Shown here: piece after piece, positions 16,999 through 26,311 of the stretch
Layout of the letters: every line of letters starts with the position of its first letter
Numbering within the stretch: position 1 is the first letter of the stretch
Notes under the pieces: generated by a model
Seen by the model: only the letters and a program-made list of their open reading frames with translations
The model's database searches: none
Told to the model about the DNA's origin: nothing
Assembly (NCBI GenBank): GCA_020350885.1
Contig: CP070727.1
Span: forward strand, 3,178,051 to 3,242,050
Direction of reading: 5' to 3'
Source: a bacterium
GTDB taxonomy: Bacteria > Krumholzibacteriota > Krumholzibacteriia > Krumholzibacteriales > Krumholzibacteriaceae
Length of the DNA stretch: 64,000 bases
Translations under genes and position numbers: made by a program

Positions 16999-18330
16999 AT
17001 GAGGAGACAATCATGTTCGGTCGTGGCGATTCTTGCGCTCTGTGCCATCTCTGTATATCCGGGGTGTGGCGACAGGAAAGACGAGGTGCTTCCCGATGTC
17101 CAGACGGGGGTCAATCTCGTTGTTAATCCGTCGTTCGAGGAGTGGGACAGGAGCCAGCCCGTTGGCTGGAAGCTCAAGCATTTCTCGGGTGAGGGCGAGA
17201 ACATTAACATGTTCGGAAGGTCAACCAAGGAGAGCGTGACTGGAAGGTTTTCATATTACCTCCGGGGCCTTTTCAACACGGAGAAGTGGATGGTTCTCAC
17301 ACAGCGGCATCCGGTCATTCCCGGTTATCGCTTGGATTTCGCGGCACAGATCAAGTCAGTGAATATCAAACGCAACAGGGACCAGGAGGACAACGCGAAC
17401 ATCTATGTGCGTTTTCTCGATAGGGACGGCAACCGTCTGAGCGACCGGTACTATGCAGATTCCTATACGCATCACCGCCTGGGCACGAGCGATTGGAGGC
17501 GGAATTGGAAACGGACCGATATTCCAAAGGATGCGCGTTTCGTCGAGATCGGCCTTATCAATCAAATGACCGGATATCTCTACTTCGATGATGTCGAGCT
17601 CGTAGTCACCGAGCCGTTGCCGTGGAAAAAGAAAAAGACCGATCATGTCGATTTCTATTACCTCGAAGGTCACCCCTTCCCCGAGGGCTCGATCGAAAGG
17701 GAGGCCCAGTTGATCGACGGGTACGTTCGTAAGCTCGATCTGAAGCTCGAACAGAGGATAAGCTATTACTATTACCCCTCGGAAGAGAGGTTTAACGAGA
17801 TCTATAACACTAAGAAATATAAGCAGGTGGTCAGTTACAAGATGAGGGCGCTCCATACCGTCTCTCCCTTCGAGAATCAAATGATCATCCCCCTCGTCAT
17901 TTTCGATATGGGTACGCCGCCGTTCGGGCTCGCAGAGGGTCTCACCCTGACGCTCAGGGCACCGCACGATGGCCTCGATCTGCACATGATGGCCAAGGAG
18001 TACTTGATCGCCAAAAGGATACCGGCTCTGTACAAGGTGCTCACGAGGAAAGCCATGCAGGATGTAAAATTCAGTATTACGGTTCCCGCATGGGCCTCGT
18101 TCATCACCTATATCATTGACAGGTACGGTATGGAGATGTTCAAGAAGCTCTATTCCGAGAGTAGCGAGATCGAGGAAGCCGGTCCCTTCAACGATGTATT
18201 CAAGGAACTCTATCAGAAGGATTTCCCGGTGGTCGATCGTGAGTGGAGGCTCTTTGTTCTTCGATACCAACCCGAAGCCGGTGATGGAACGGAAGCCCCG
18301 GCGGAGCGGGAGGGGAACACTGTTGAGTGA
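16999..18330 (+). CDS. Lipoprotein: carbohydrate-binding-like domain plus degenerate peptidase-MA-like domain
   Basis: A 443-residue lipoprotein (lipobox YPGC at the end of the signal). AGGAGG at 16988 fixes ATG 16999. Residues ~35-205 look like a jelly-roll of the CBM_4_9 kind: NLVVNPSFEEWD... at the start and GYLYFDDVELV at the end. The second half resembles the gluzincin-like peptidase MA family around PPFGLAEGL and a WASFITYIIDRYG stretch, but the HExxH zinc motif is absent, so it is probably not a peptidase. Function unknown; surface binding is plausible. Confidence 0.7.
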   Translation: MRRQSCSVVAILALCAISVYPGCGDRKDEVLPDVQTGVNLVVNPSFEEWDRSQPVGWKLKHFSGEGENINMFGRSTKESVTGRFSYYLRGLFNTEKWMVLTQRHPVIPGYRLDFAAQIKSVNIKRNRDQEDNANIYVRFLDRDGNRLSDRYYADSYTHHRLGTSDWRRNWKRTDIPKDARFVEIGLINQMTGYLYFDDVELVVTEPLPWKKKKTDHVDFYYLEGHPFPEGSIEREAQLIDGYVRKLDLKLEQRISYYYYPSEERFNEIYNTKKYKQVVSYKMRALHTVSPFENQMIIPLVIFDMGTPPFGLAEGLTLTLRAPHDGLDLHMMAKEYLIAKRIPALYKVLTRKAMQDVKFSITVPAWASFITYIIDRYGMEMFKKLYSESSEIEEAGPFNDVFKELYQKDFPVVDREWRLFVLRYQPEAGDGTEAPAEREGNTVE

Positions 18331-18820
18331 GGGGTTCGTCTACTGTCCGTTGTGCAGCCATGCGCTCGAGCGTATCCCGGATGAGGGGCAAGCCAGGATG
18401 AAATGCCCCGCATGTGGATTCATACACTACCGGAATCCGGCGCCCGCCGTGGGGGTGATCATGCTGGACGGTGCGCGTGTGCTGCTCGTGAAGAGGCGTT
18501 TCGATCCGTATAAGGGTAAATGGGCGATACCGTCCGGGTTCATCGAGTACAATGAGGATGTACGGGAGACGGCCGTGCGGGAGGTTCGGGAAGAGACCGG
18601 GCTCGAAATCGAGATCGTAGCCCTCCATGCAGTCGAGTCGTGTTTCGATGATCCCCGCGGGAATACACTCCTCGTGCTCTACACCGGCCGGATCACGGGT
18701 GGGGCGCTCAGAGCGGGTGACGATGCCGCCGATGTCGGCTATTTCCCGCTCGATGCACTTCCAGAGATCGCCTTTGAGGCACACCGCCGGGTGCTCGGCG
18801 ACCTCGCCCGTTCCCTCTAG
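18323..18820 (+). CDS. Nudix hydrolase with N-terminal zinc ribbon
   Basis: A 165-residue protein starting at TTG 18323, just before the stop of the preceding lipoprotein gene (8 nt overlap; GGGAGGGG upstream). The zinc ribbon is C-P-L-C...C-P-A-C-G (residues ~8-33). The Nudix box is complete: G-F-I-E-Y-N-E-D-x6-REVREETG. It hydrolyses a nucleoside diphosphate-linked substrate, often NADH or ADP-ribose in zinc-ribbon members. Its stop codon shares the palindrome CTAG (18817-18820) with the stop of the convergent gene. Confidence 0.88.
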   Translation: MSEGFVYCPLCSHALERIPDEGQARMKCPACGFIHYRNPAPAVGVIMLDGARVLLVKRRFDPYKGKWAIPSGFIEYNEDVRETAVREVREETGLEIEIVALHAVESCFDDPRGNTLLVLYTGRITGGALRAGDDAADVGYFPLDALPEIAFEAHRRVLGDLARSL

Positions 18821-19440
18821 AAGGGATCGGGTACCTCAAACTCCATTTCCACCAGCACCTGCAGGATAATGCAGGCTGTCCAGTTGAAGGTGATCCTTTC
18901 TCCGGGTTCTATCGGGGGAGAGATACTCTCGTTCTCTATCCTGAATATCAGCTCCACCGTTTGTTCGGTGGTTCTGTATATATCGATGGCATCATCAATA
19001 AGTCTTATTCCATTAGAATTGAGATTTACGGGTGTCCTGGTGTCGAGCGCGGCCCTGATCGATTGGGGTGTATAGTTTACGAGTATTTCGGGTCCATCGG
19101 GGGAAGGGAGCGTCCGCTCGACGGTTATCAATCCGCTTATCGTCCAGTCATGGCCGGGATCGGCGAAATCCGTCACTTCGTAATGGGCCCGTACGATCAG
19201 GATGTCGACGATATCCTCACGGGAGGCATCGTTTTCTTCGAGTATCTCGTCGAGCTCGTCGCCGAGTATTACGGTCGCATCGTCGACGAAATCGGCGCTA
19301 TCGTCGTCGTGCGAGAAATCGCCGCACGTGCTGTTGGTGAGCACGAGCTCGATTATCTTGTCTTCCATGATGCAGCCCGGTGCGAGCAGCATCGTGCCCA
19401 GGAACGTCAACACCAGAATGATTGTCGTTTTACTTTTCAT
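18817..19440 (-). CDS. Hypothetical acidic lipoprotein
   Basis: A 207-residue protein starting at ATG 19440 (AGGAG upstream). The signal peptide ends in the lipobox LAPGC. The mature part is rich in Asp and Glu (HDDDSADFVDDA, DELDEILEEND) and has beta-strand-like stretches with Thr and Val. No family recognised. Same strand as the outer-membrane gene at 19466-20404 with a gap of only 25 nt, so both are probably co-transcribed and the products may meet at the outer membrane. Confidence 0.75.
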   Translation of the reverse strand: MKSKTTIILVLTFLGTMLLAPGCIMEDKIIELVLTNSTCGDFSHDDDSADFVDDATVILGDELDEILEENDASREDIVDILIVRAHYEVTDFADPGHDWTISGLITVERTLPSPDGPEILVNYTPQSIRAALDTRTPVNLNSNGIRLIDDAIDIYRTTEQTVELIFRIENESISPPIEPGERITFNWTACIILQVLVEMEFEVPDPF

Positions 19441-19465
19441 GACTTCACACTCCTGATCCTCTCTG

Positions 19466-20404
19466 TTACATGCCGAAGGCAATCCCGAAAGAGAAACCGA
19501 ACATGTTTGCGATGTTGATCTCGCCGTGTATATTGGCGAAGGCAAGATTCACGCCGAGACCCAGTGTGAAGTGGGCCGTGGTCGTGGGATCGAAATCGAC
19601 ATCGATCAATTCTTTTTGCCCCTCCTCTTCGCCCTCCACCTCGCTTTCGTAGCTGACGTTCATGGAGAACCTGTCGATGGAGAGTCCCGTATAGGGTTCG
19701 AAGTAGACGATTCCCCCACCGAGACGCTTGCTCGCCTGTACGCCGAAGGAAAAGGCGCTGCTATCGATCAGGTCTTCTCCGACCGAGAACTTCTGCCAGA
19801 AGAAGCCGCCGGCGATGTCAACGGGGAATGTCGGACCGAGGTACTGGGATATGCTGTGTCGCAGGCCGAATCCGAAGAGACTGAGATTGCCCAGCTCGGA
19901 ATCGCTCACATCGAGGGCGAAGTAACGGATCAGGGCCTCCGTGCCGAAGACCGATCCGATACGGAGCTGCGGCGCTGCGATTGCGAAGGAGTGAAGATCG
20001 AATCCGCCGGGGAAGGCGAAATTCGTGCCCCCCATGCCTTCCATGATCGTTGCCTTGCCGGAGCCGACGATGGTCGGCGCAAGTGTCGACGGGTCGCCAT
20101 CCAGCGGCTCGAAGTCGCCTTCGGCGGTCGCCCTGAATGTCTTGTCCTCATCACCGAAGATGACCGCCATGACGCGCACTTCGAGTTGGATGTGGAATCC
20201 TATCCTGGAAATGTGTGCGGAACGGAAGAGGCCGTCGTTGAGATTGGCACCGAATGCATCCGTAAGCGGCTGGAGGTAGCCGGTCGCGTTCTCGCCCGTG
20301 TAGGCCGAGATCTGGTCCTCGATCTGGGCCGATGCGGGCAAGCTGCAAAGGAGTACCAGGACAGCGACCCCTAGTCCCGTGTACAACCGGGCTGGTTTGT
20401 GCAT
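19466..20404 (-). CDS. Outer membrane beta-barrel protein, DUF6588-like
   Basis: A 312-residue protein starting at ATG 20404, which has AAGGAG upstream and begins a clear signal peptide cut after PASAQ. The start of the mature part (TGENATGYLQPLTDAFGANLNDGLF) is the typical opening of DUF6588 outer-membrane proteins as I recall them. The rest is a series of alternating amphipathic strands with Gly and aromatic girdles, ending in a C-terminal Met after FGIAFG. Role unknown; probably a channel or structural barrel. Confidence 0.75.
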   Translation of the reverse strand: MHKPARLYTGLGVAVLVLLCSLPASAQIEDQISAYTGENATGYLQPLTDAFGANLNDGLFRSAHISRIGFHIQLEVRVMAVIFGDEDKTFRATAEGDFEPLDGDPSTLAPTIVGSGKATIMEGMGGTNFAFPGGFDLHSFAIAAPQLRIGSVFGTEALIRYFALDVSDSELGNLSLFGFGLRHSISQYLGPTFPVDIAGGFFWQKFSVGEDLIDSSAFSFGVQASKRLGGGIVYFEPYTGLSIDRFSMNVSYESEVEGEEEGQKELIDVDFDPTTTAHFTLGLGVNLAFANIHGEINIANMFGFSFGIAFGM

Positions 20405-20488
20405 GGCCGTGCTCCTTGTCTTGAATGTATGTAACGTATTACAAGTTGGTGTATTGTAAATGAAGACCGTTGTTCGTGTAAAGGTAAA

Positions 20489-20507
20489 ACCGATTACGAT
20501 GCTCGGT
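20489..20507. terminator. Weak bidirectional hairpin after metS-like gene
   Basis: ACCGA (20489-20493) pairs with TCGGT (20503-20507) around a 9-nt loop. A run of six T follows on the plus strand, and TTTT on the minus strand after the metS stop. The 5-bp stem is short, so this is only a possible terminator. Confidence 0.35.
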
Positions 20508-20619
20508 TTTTTGTTTTCTTGCGTTTCTCGATACGCCACACGACCGAGAAGACCGTAAGAAATCCTCCCCACACGAGGGCGCAGATGATAATCATCATGG
20601 CGATGGCGGATCCGGTCAT
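20494..20619 (-). CDS. MetS-type small subunit of the NSS transporter
   Basis: A 41-residue membrane peptide, too short for most gene callers. It has one hydrophobic helix (AIAMMIIICALVWGGFLTVF) and a basic end (EKRKKTKNRAS). The W-G-G-F motif in the helix and the position 78 nt after the sodium-dependent transporter match the MetS family, the accessory subunit first described with MetP in Corynebacterium. The start ATG at 20619 has GGAAAGGA upstream. It is probably needed for transporter function. Confidence 0.8.
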   Translation of the reverse strand: MTGSAIAMMIIICALVWGGFLTVFSVVWRIEKRKKTKNRAS

Positions 20620-20697
20620 GTGTCATATCCTTTCCCTGAAGCCTCGGCCACGCAGCGGCCTCCTCGATTATCTATTCCCGTCATCGGGGTCATAGCC

Positions 20698-22227
20698 TCA
20701 CGCCCCTTCCCCGGTGGCCGATCCGGGTACGGTGACGTCCCGCTCGAAGAGCAGGCGGCGTATCGGTCCGTGCAGCACGATGAGCAGCACAACGAGCACA
20801 CCCCACTGGAAGATGCACGTGCCGACACTGAAGGTACGGAACGGGTGCCACCAGCGCTCGGGATCGAATGAGAGGATCGCCTGGGTGAACCACCAGGTGA
20901 GCATGGCGACGAACTCGATCGGGATCAGGAACTTGACCGCTATATCGAAGGCCTTCCCGAGACGGATATCGTTGTCGGTGCTATCGACGAGCTCCACCCT
21001 GAAGCGCTCTACACCGTAGCCGATCACGGTGACGGCAAAGAAGAGGCCGCTCAGGAGCAGCCCGATTCCCCACACCCAGTCCTGGTTCTGGAAGAATGTG
21101 GGGCTCAGTGCCGAGGGAAGGCCCAGGCAGAAGCAGGCCAGCCCCACGATGACGATCCCCTTGCGTCTCGATAGCCCAAAGTCCATGACGATCCTCGTCC
21201 CGAGCTCGGTCATCGAGATCAGGGACGAGAGGGCGGCGATCGAGAGGGCGAGGAAGAAGATACAGAGGAATATACGCCCACCGGCGATCTGCTCGAAGAG
21301 CCTGGGAATCCAGATAAAGGTAAGCCCCGTGCTTACGGGTCCCGTGTCGGTGACAACGGTGCGTGCGGTCTCGAGGGGGAGTACTGCGAAGACGGTCGGG
21401 ATGATGGCCATGGCGGCAAGGAGCGATGCCGAATTGTTACCGAGCCCGGCGAGGAAGGAATTTGCAATGATATCCTCGTTCTTACGCATGTAGACCGCAT
21501 AGGTCAGAAGCAGACCCCAGCCGGCCCCCGTCGACCATGCGCTCTGTGAGAGCCCCTCGAGCCAGACCCGGTAGTTCAAAAGCTCCCGCCATCGTGGTTC
21601 AAAGAGGAAGTTGAGCCCCGCTGCGGCACCGGGGAGTGTTACCGCGCGGATCACGGCGATTACGAGAAGCGCAAAGAGTGTCGGAATCAAGAGTCGGTTC
21701 GCCCGCTCGATCCCCCGCACCACACCATGGTAGATGATCCAGGAGCTTGCGAGAATGGCGAGCAGATGGAAGAGGACCGGTTGCCACTTGGTGGCGTTGA
21801 ATGCGGTCCAGTAGACGGTCGTCTCGGCGCCCCAGAGCCCGCCGCCGGGAATGCCGCCGCCCGGCGATATGATGTCGAGAAAGGAGGCCAGACAGAAGCG
21901 GAAGCACCACCCGGTCACGACACAGTAGTAGAAGGTGATGGCGAGGGTGCAGAATCCGACGAACCCTCCCATCCACGTGCGTTTGGGATTCATGCATCCG
22001 AATGAGCCGACCGCGCCCATCCTCGTCTTCTTGCCCATCCCGCACTCGACGATGAGCAGCGGTATCGACCAGAGGAAGAGAAAGAGGAACCAGGGGATGA
22101 GGAAGGGTGCGCCTCCGTTCTGTGCAACCACCCGTGGGAAGCGCCAGATGTTGCCCGTCCCTATCGCCATACCGAGTGCCGCCAGCAGCAGCGACCACCG
22201 GGATGTGAAGGTCTCTTTCAAGAACAA
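20698..22227 (-). CDS. Sodium-dependent transporter, NSS (SNF) family
   Basis: A 509-residue membrane transporter with about 12 helices. The family signature follows the N-terminus: AALGMAIGTGNIWRFPR, then NGGAPFLIPW. The bundle includes the usual glycine-rich unwound helix 1. Relatives carry amino acids (Met, Ala, Trp, Tyr) by sodium symport. Presence of the MetS-like partner downstream suggests a MetP-type methionine/alanine carrier. It starts 5 nt after the stop of the HEAT-cyclophilin gene, so all three form an operon. Confidence 0.93.
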   Translation of the reverse strand: MFLKETFTSRWSLLLAALGMAIGTGNIWRFPRVVAQNGGAPFLIPWFLFLFLWSIPLLIVECGMGKKTRMGAVGSFGCMNPKRTWMGGFVGFCTLAITFYYCVVTGWCFRFCLASFLDIISPGGGIPGGGLWGAETTVYWTAFNATKWQPVLFHLLAILASSWIIYHGVVRGIERANRLLIPTLFALLVIAVIRAVTLPGAAAGLNFLFEPRWRELLNYRVWLEGLSQSAWSTGAGWGLLLTYAVYMRKNEDIIANSFLAGLGNNSASLLAAMAIIPTVFAVLPLETARTVVTDTGPVSTGLTFIWIPRLFEQIAGGRIFLCIFFLALSIAALSSLISMTELGTRIVMDFGLSRRKGIVIVGLACFCLGLPSALSPTFFQNQDWVWGIGLLLSGLFFAVTVIGYGVERFRVELVDSTDNDIRLGKAFDIAVKFLIPIEFVAMLTWWFTQAILSFDPERWWHPFRTFSVGTCIFQWGVLVVLLIVLHGPIRRLLFERDVTVPGSATGEGA

Positions 22228-22232
22228 CCCTT

Positions 22233-24272
22233 TCAGTCGATGAGTCGGATGTTGAACGTATCGCCCACCTCGATGCGGTCGACGACATCCATACCCCCGA
22301 CGACCTTACCGACGATCGTGTAACGGCCGTTGAGGTGAGGTTGGGGTGTATGTGTGATGAATATCTGGCTCCCCGGTGTATCCTTGCCCGCATGCGCCAT
22401 GCCGACCATACCCCGTTCATAGCGGTGGAGGTTGAACTGGCTTCTGAGAAAGTAGCCTGCATCGCCCCAGCCGTCGCCCCGCGGGCAGCCGCCCTGAATC
22501 ACGAAGCCGGGCACGACCCGGTGGAAGGTGAGACCGTCGTAGAAGCCGCGAAAGGCGAGACCGAGGATGCTCATTACGATATTCGGTGCGTCATCCCCGA
22601 ACAGGACGACCTCGATCTCCCCGCGCCCGGTGGTGATGACGATCCGTCTCTCTCCCAGCGGGAGTGCAGGCTCACCCCACGGGAGCGTGCCGCGTCTCCA
22701 CTCTGCCGCGGGTACGGGCTCGATCGTGATACCCAATTCCCCTGCTGCGTCCGCCGCTTCGCGGGCGAGGCGCGGATCCGGATCACGTGTGGCCCTCGCT
22801 AGAAATGTGAAGATAACGGTCGTATCGCACTGCCCCTCCCCGGCCGCCATTCCGATCGATACGATGGCCCGTATCGCTTCGAGTCGACGGTCACTGTCGA
22901 TCCGCTCGTTGTGCACCTCGTATACGTGCACGAGATCCGGAATGATCCCGGTCGATCCGATCTTCCCGAGGGTCTCGAGGGCGATTGATGCGACCACCCA
23001 GTCATCCCCGGCCGCCGCCTCGAGGAGCGCATCGAGCGGCCGTCCCGTTCCACCGCCCGTCGCATCCGGCCGCGCGAGTTCCTCGTGCCGTTGCCATCGT
23101 CCCAATCCCGTCGCAGCCGCCCCGCGCAGAATCTGCTCCTCGTGCGTTGCAAGCACCTCCACAAGGAGTGCGAGATCGCCGGGATCGCTCAGCCCGCCGA
23201 GGAGCTCGAGTGCCGCTGCCCGCTCGATCAACGTCCCCTCCCGGTATGCAGCAAGCAGGTGCTCACGTGCCTTCTCCCGGCCGCATGATGCGGCGGCCCT
23301 GAGTGCGGCACGGCGTACCATCTGTGACGTGTCCTTGATGAGCGGAAGTACTGCGTCGTACGAGCCCTTATCCTTTATGGAGGCGATTCCCTCCAGGGCA
23401 ACGCTCCGTATGTAACTGTTCGGTGAGGTTAGGAGTGCCCGCAGGATCCGTGCGCTTCTCGAGCCCCCGATCCTTCCGAGCGCCTCGGCGGCTTTGATTG
23501 TGACGAAGCGGTCCTCGTCGGGAATGAGCTCTCCGATCGGTTCCACTGCCGCCTTGACATCGAGCCTCCCCATCGCCTCGACCGCCCGCATCCTGACCTC
23601 GGCCCGTTCATGGAAGATGAGCGGGGCGATCCGGTCGCCGGCATTCCGTACTCCGATCCGTCCGAGCGTATATACGCCTGCGGCGATGACCTGCGGATCG
23701 GGGTCGTGGAGCGTTTTGACGCAGGCGGTGGCACTTATAGAATCCCCGAGTACTGCCAGCGCCAGCGCCGCTTCTATCCGCAACGAGGAATGAAAGCTCG
23801 TAAGGTGGGGAATGATGTGCTTCCCGGCCTCCGGCATGCGGGTTCTTCCGAGCGCCTCGAGCGCCCGTGCCTTGATATTCCTGCCGCCCCCGGCGAGTGC
23901 GGCACCGAGCGGCTCGATCGCCTCGCGGCCGCCGGTGAGTCCGAGCGCGAAGACGGCCGTCTCAGCGACCGCCGGATCGCTGTCCCCGGTGAGCCGGACG
24001 AGAATCGGTATACCGGCCGGGTCGGCGATGCGCCCGAGCACCTCGGCCGTCCGCAGCCTGATGAGCGGATGCGGATCGAGAGAGAACGGTTCTATCTCGC
24101 GTACCGTCAATATGCGGGATTCCTCTATCCCGGCGAGCGTTGCAAGCTTCCTGTGCCCTTCTTGTGAGGCGAGGAGGGAGGCATACCTGCTCCCGGCACC
24201 AGCCGCTACGGTCAGGACGGCGGCAAGGGATCCTATAATAAGGAAAAGAAACGGCACTGTGTTCTTATTCAT
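22233..24272 (-). CDS. HEAT-repeat protein fused to a cyclophilin-type peptidyl-prolyl isomerase
   Basis: A 679-residue exported protein. An N-terminal hydrophobic helix (residues 6-26) is a signal or anchor. About 14 HEAT-like repeats cover ~60-530 (repeated L-x-R-I-G-x-x-x-A, DPDPxVxxxAxxALG). The last ~140 residues are a cyclophilin with FHRVVPGFVIQGG, GSQIFITHTPQPHL and YTIVGKVVGGMDVVD; the catalytic Arg and the Q-I-F stretch are present, so it should be active. Such fusions are found in FCB-like bacteria and may act as periplasmic chaperones. Operon with the NSS transporter. Confidence 0.9.
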   Translation of the reverse strand: MNKNTVPFLFLIIGSLAAVLTVAAGAGSRYASLLASQEGHRKLATLAGIEESRILTVREIEPFSLDPHPLIRLRTAEVLGRIADPAGIPILVRLTGDSDPAVAETAVFALGLTGGREAIEPLGAALAGGGRNIKARALEALGRTRMPEAGKHIIPHLTSFHSSLRIEAALALAVLGDSISATACVKTLHDPDPQVIAAGVYTLGRIGVRNAGDRIAPLIFHERAEVRMRAVEAMGRLDVKAAVEPIGELIPDEDRFVTIKAAEALGRIGGSRSARILRALLTSPNSYIRSVALEGIASIKDKGSYDAVLPLIKDTSQMVRRAALRAAASCGREKAREHLLAAYREGTLIERAAALELLGGLSDPGDLALLVEVLATHEEQILRGAAATGLGRWQRHEELARPDATGGGTGRPLDALLEAAAGDDWVVASIALETLGKIGSTGIIPDLVHVYEVHNERIDSDRRLEAIRAIVSIGMAAGEGQCDTTVIFTFLARATRDPDPRLAREAADAAGELGITIEPVPAAEWRRGTLPWGEPALPLGERRIVITTGRGEIEVVLFGDDAPNIVMSILGLAFRGFYDGLTFHRVVPGFVIQGGCPRGDGWGDAGYFLRSQFNLHRYERGMVGMAHAGKDTPGSQIFITHTPQPHLNGRYTIVGKVVGGMDVVDRIEVGDTFNIRLID

Positions 24273-24580
24273 CTTTCTTTCCTTTCAGTGTCACTTTTTC
24301 CTGCCACTTGCGGGCCGCCCGTGTCAAGGAGATTTCCAGAGGGCATCTCAGGGGCCGGCAAGCCGCCAGCGGCGGAGCGTAGTGCACCATTGCATTGGGT
24401 TTGAAATGAATGTAGACCTCGGTGGGTGTAGATGGTAGACAAAAGCCGATGAACGGGTGGATTCAAGCCTAAGGCTACATTGCAATTCGACCGTGCACGC
24501 GCTATCTTTCAAGAAATCGTAGCAGGTAATACTGTAACGACCCCATTCCCGTGTAATCGAAACGGAAGGAGCATGTATCT
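24273..24580. other. 308-bp divergent intergenic region
   Basis: Lies between the divergent HEAT-cyclophilin and C69 dipeptidase genes, so must carry both promoters. A small hairpin, CCGCC-AGC-GGCGG, sits at 24363-24375. GGAAGGAGC just before 24581 is the dipeptidase ribosome site. I see no strong -35/-10 pair, riboswitch or small gene. Confidence 0.4.
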
Positions 24581-26221
24581 ATGAAACGGATTCTCCTCGC
24601 CACCGGTCTTTCGGCGCTCGTCGCTGCCGCTTTTATCAGCACTGCATCGGCCTGCACCAACTTTATCGTTACCAAGGGTGCATCGGCCGACGGTTCGGTG
24701 ATGATCACCTACACCTGCGATGGTGAGTTCCATCCGCACTTGCGTTTGTATCCGGCACAGGACTACGGCCCCGACGAGTTCTTCGAGATAAAGAACTGGG
24801 GCGGAGAGGTGCTGGGAAAGGTGAAGCAGGTGCCGCACACCTACGCGGCTCTCTATCTCATGAACGAGCACCAGCTCGTCATAGGCGAGACCACGTTCGA
24901 CGGCCGGAAGGAGCTCCAGAATCCCGACGGGTTGCTGCATTACTGGTGGTTGATGCGGTTGGCCTTATGGCGGGCACGCTCGGCGCGTGAGGCGATCGGG
25001 GTCATGGCCGATCTCGTCGAGGAGTACGGGTATGCGAGTACGGGGGAATCCTTCTCGATCGCCGATCCCGAGGAGGCCTGGATCATGGAGATGATCGGCC
25101 CGGGACCTGGTGGGAGGGGGGCGATCTGGGTGGCGGTGCGCGTGCCCGACGGCTACGTCTCGTGCCATGCGAATATGGCGCGCATCGGTGAGTTTCCCCT
25201 CGATGACGGCAAGAACTGCCTCTATTCGGATAATGTGATTCCCTTCGCAATCGAGAAGGGGTACTACGATCCGGGCTCCGAGAAACCGTTCAGCTTCCGG
25301 GATGCCTACTGCCCTCCGACACCGCAGACACTGCGGTACACGGCGGCGAGGGTGTGGAGCATCTTCCGGCGGTGCGCTCCCTCCAGAGAGTGGCTCTCGG
25401 ACTATCACCGGGGCGTGAGGGGTGCCGAGCGCTACCCGCTCTGGATCAAACCGGACAGGAAGCTTACACTCGAGGATGTCTTCGACATCATGCGGGACCA
25501 TTACGAGGGTACCGAGTACGATATGACGAAGGGGGTCGATGCCGGTCCCTTCGGTTCACCGAACCGCTGGCGCCCCATGACCTGGGAGATCGATGGCACC
25601 GAGCACTCGTGGGAGCGGCCGATATCGACGCAGCAGACCGGGTTTTCCTACGTCTCCCAATCACGCGCACACCTGCCGGATGGAATCGGCGGTGTTCTGT
25701 GGTACGGCGTGGACGATACCTACACGACCTGCTACGTTCCACTCTACTGCGGGATCGACGATGTGCCCCGCTCGTTCGCCGAGGGCAGCCTGCAGAAGTT
25801 CTCCTGGGATTCCGCGTGGTGGGTATTCAACTTCGTGGCGAATTATGCGAATCTGAAGTATTCCTACATGATTCAGGATATACAGCGCGTTCAGTCGGAG
25901 CTCGAGGGTGAGCTGCTGGAGCTTCAACCCATCATCGAGAAGACGGCACTCGAGCTCCACAAAGAGGACCCCGATCTCGCACGGCGCTACCTGACCGATT
26001 ACTCGATCGGTCATGCAGAGCGTGTGGTGCAGCGTTGGCGGGAGCTCGGCGAGGCACTCATCACGAAATACAACGACGGGTACGTGAAAGACGAGAAGGG
26101 CCACCCGCAGGAGGTCGGCTACCCGGAGAGCTGGCTCCGTGAGGTGCAGCGTGCACGGCCCGAGCAGTACAAGCTCATGCGTTGGGGTGAGGATACCCTG
26201 CAAGCGGAGCTGCCGTACTGA
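24581..26221 (+). CDS. C69-family dipeptidase (peptidase U34)
   Basis: A 546-residue exported N-terminal-nucleophile hydrolase. The signal peptide ends in TASA and the nucleophile Cys25 follows directly (CTNFIVTKGASADGSV), which is how this family matures. Further conserved parts are DGEFHPHL, LVIGETTFDGR, the ESFSIADPEEAWIMEMIG stretch and HANMARI. It cleaves dipeptides in the periplasm or outside. The C-terminal ~120 residues are helical. Start ATG 24581 with GGAAGGAG. Confidence 0.92.
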   Translation: MKRILLATGLSALVAAAFISTASACTNFIVTKGASADGSVMITYTCDGEFHPHLRLYPAQDYGPDEFFEIKNWGGEVLGKVKQVPHTYAALYLMNEHQLVIGETTFDGRKELQNPDGLLHYWWLMRLALWRARSAREAIGVMADLVEEYGYASTGESFSIADPEEAWIMEMIGPGPGGRGAIWVAVRVPDGYVSCHANMARIGEFPLDDGKNCLYSDNVIPFAIEKGYYDPGSEKPFSFRDAYCPPTPQTLRYTAARVWSIFRRCAPSREWLSDYHRGVRGAERYPLWIKPDRKLTLEDVFDIMRDHYEGTEYDMTKGVDAGPFGSPNRWRPMTWEIDGTEHSWERPISTQQTGFSYVSQSRAHLPDGIGGVLWYGVDDTYTTCYVPLYCGIDDVPRSFAEGSLQKFSWDSAWWVFNFVANYANLKYSYMIQDIQRVQSELEGELLELQPIIEKTALELHKEDPDLARRYLTDYSIGHAERVVQRWRELGEALITKYNDGYVKDEKGHPQEVGYPESWLREVQRARPEQYKLMRWGEDTLQAELPY

Positions 26222-26311
26222 AGTATCGGGGCGGTGGGCATGTGCGATGCCACACCGTGGGTGGGGTGACACGGGACGGTGTGGGCAACGGACGATACGT
26301 AATGGATTCTC

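Noticed and set aside
24273..24580. Riboswitch before the C69 dipeptidase
   Set aside because: Only one small hairpin; no conserved aptamer core recognised.
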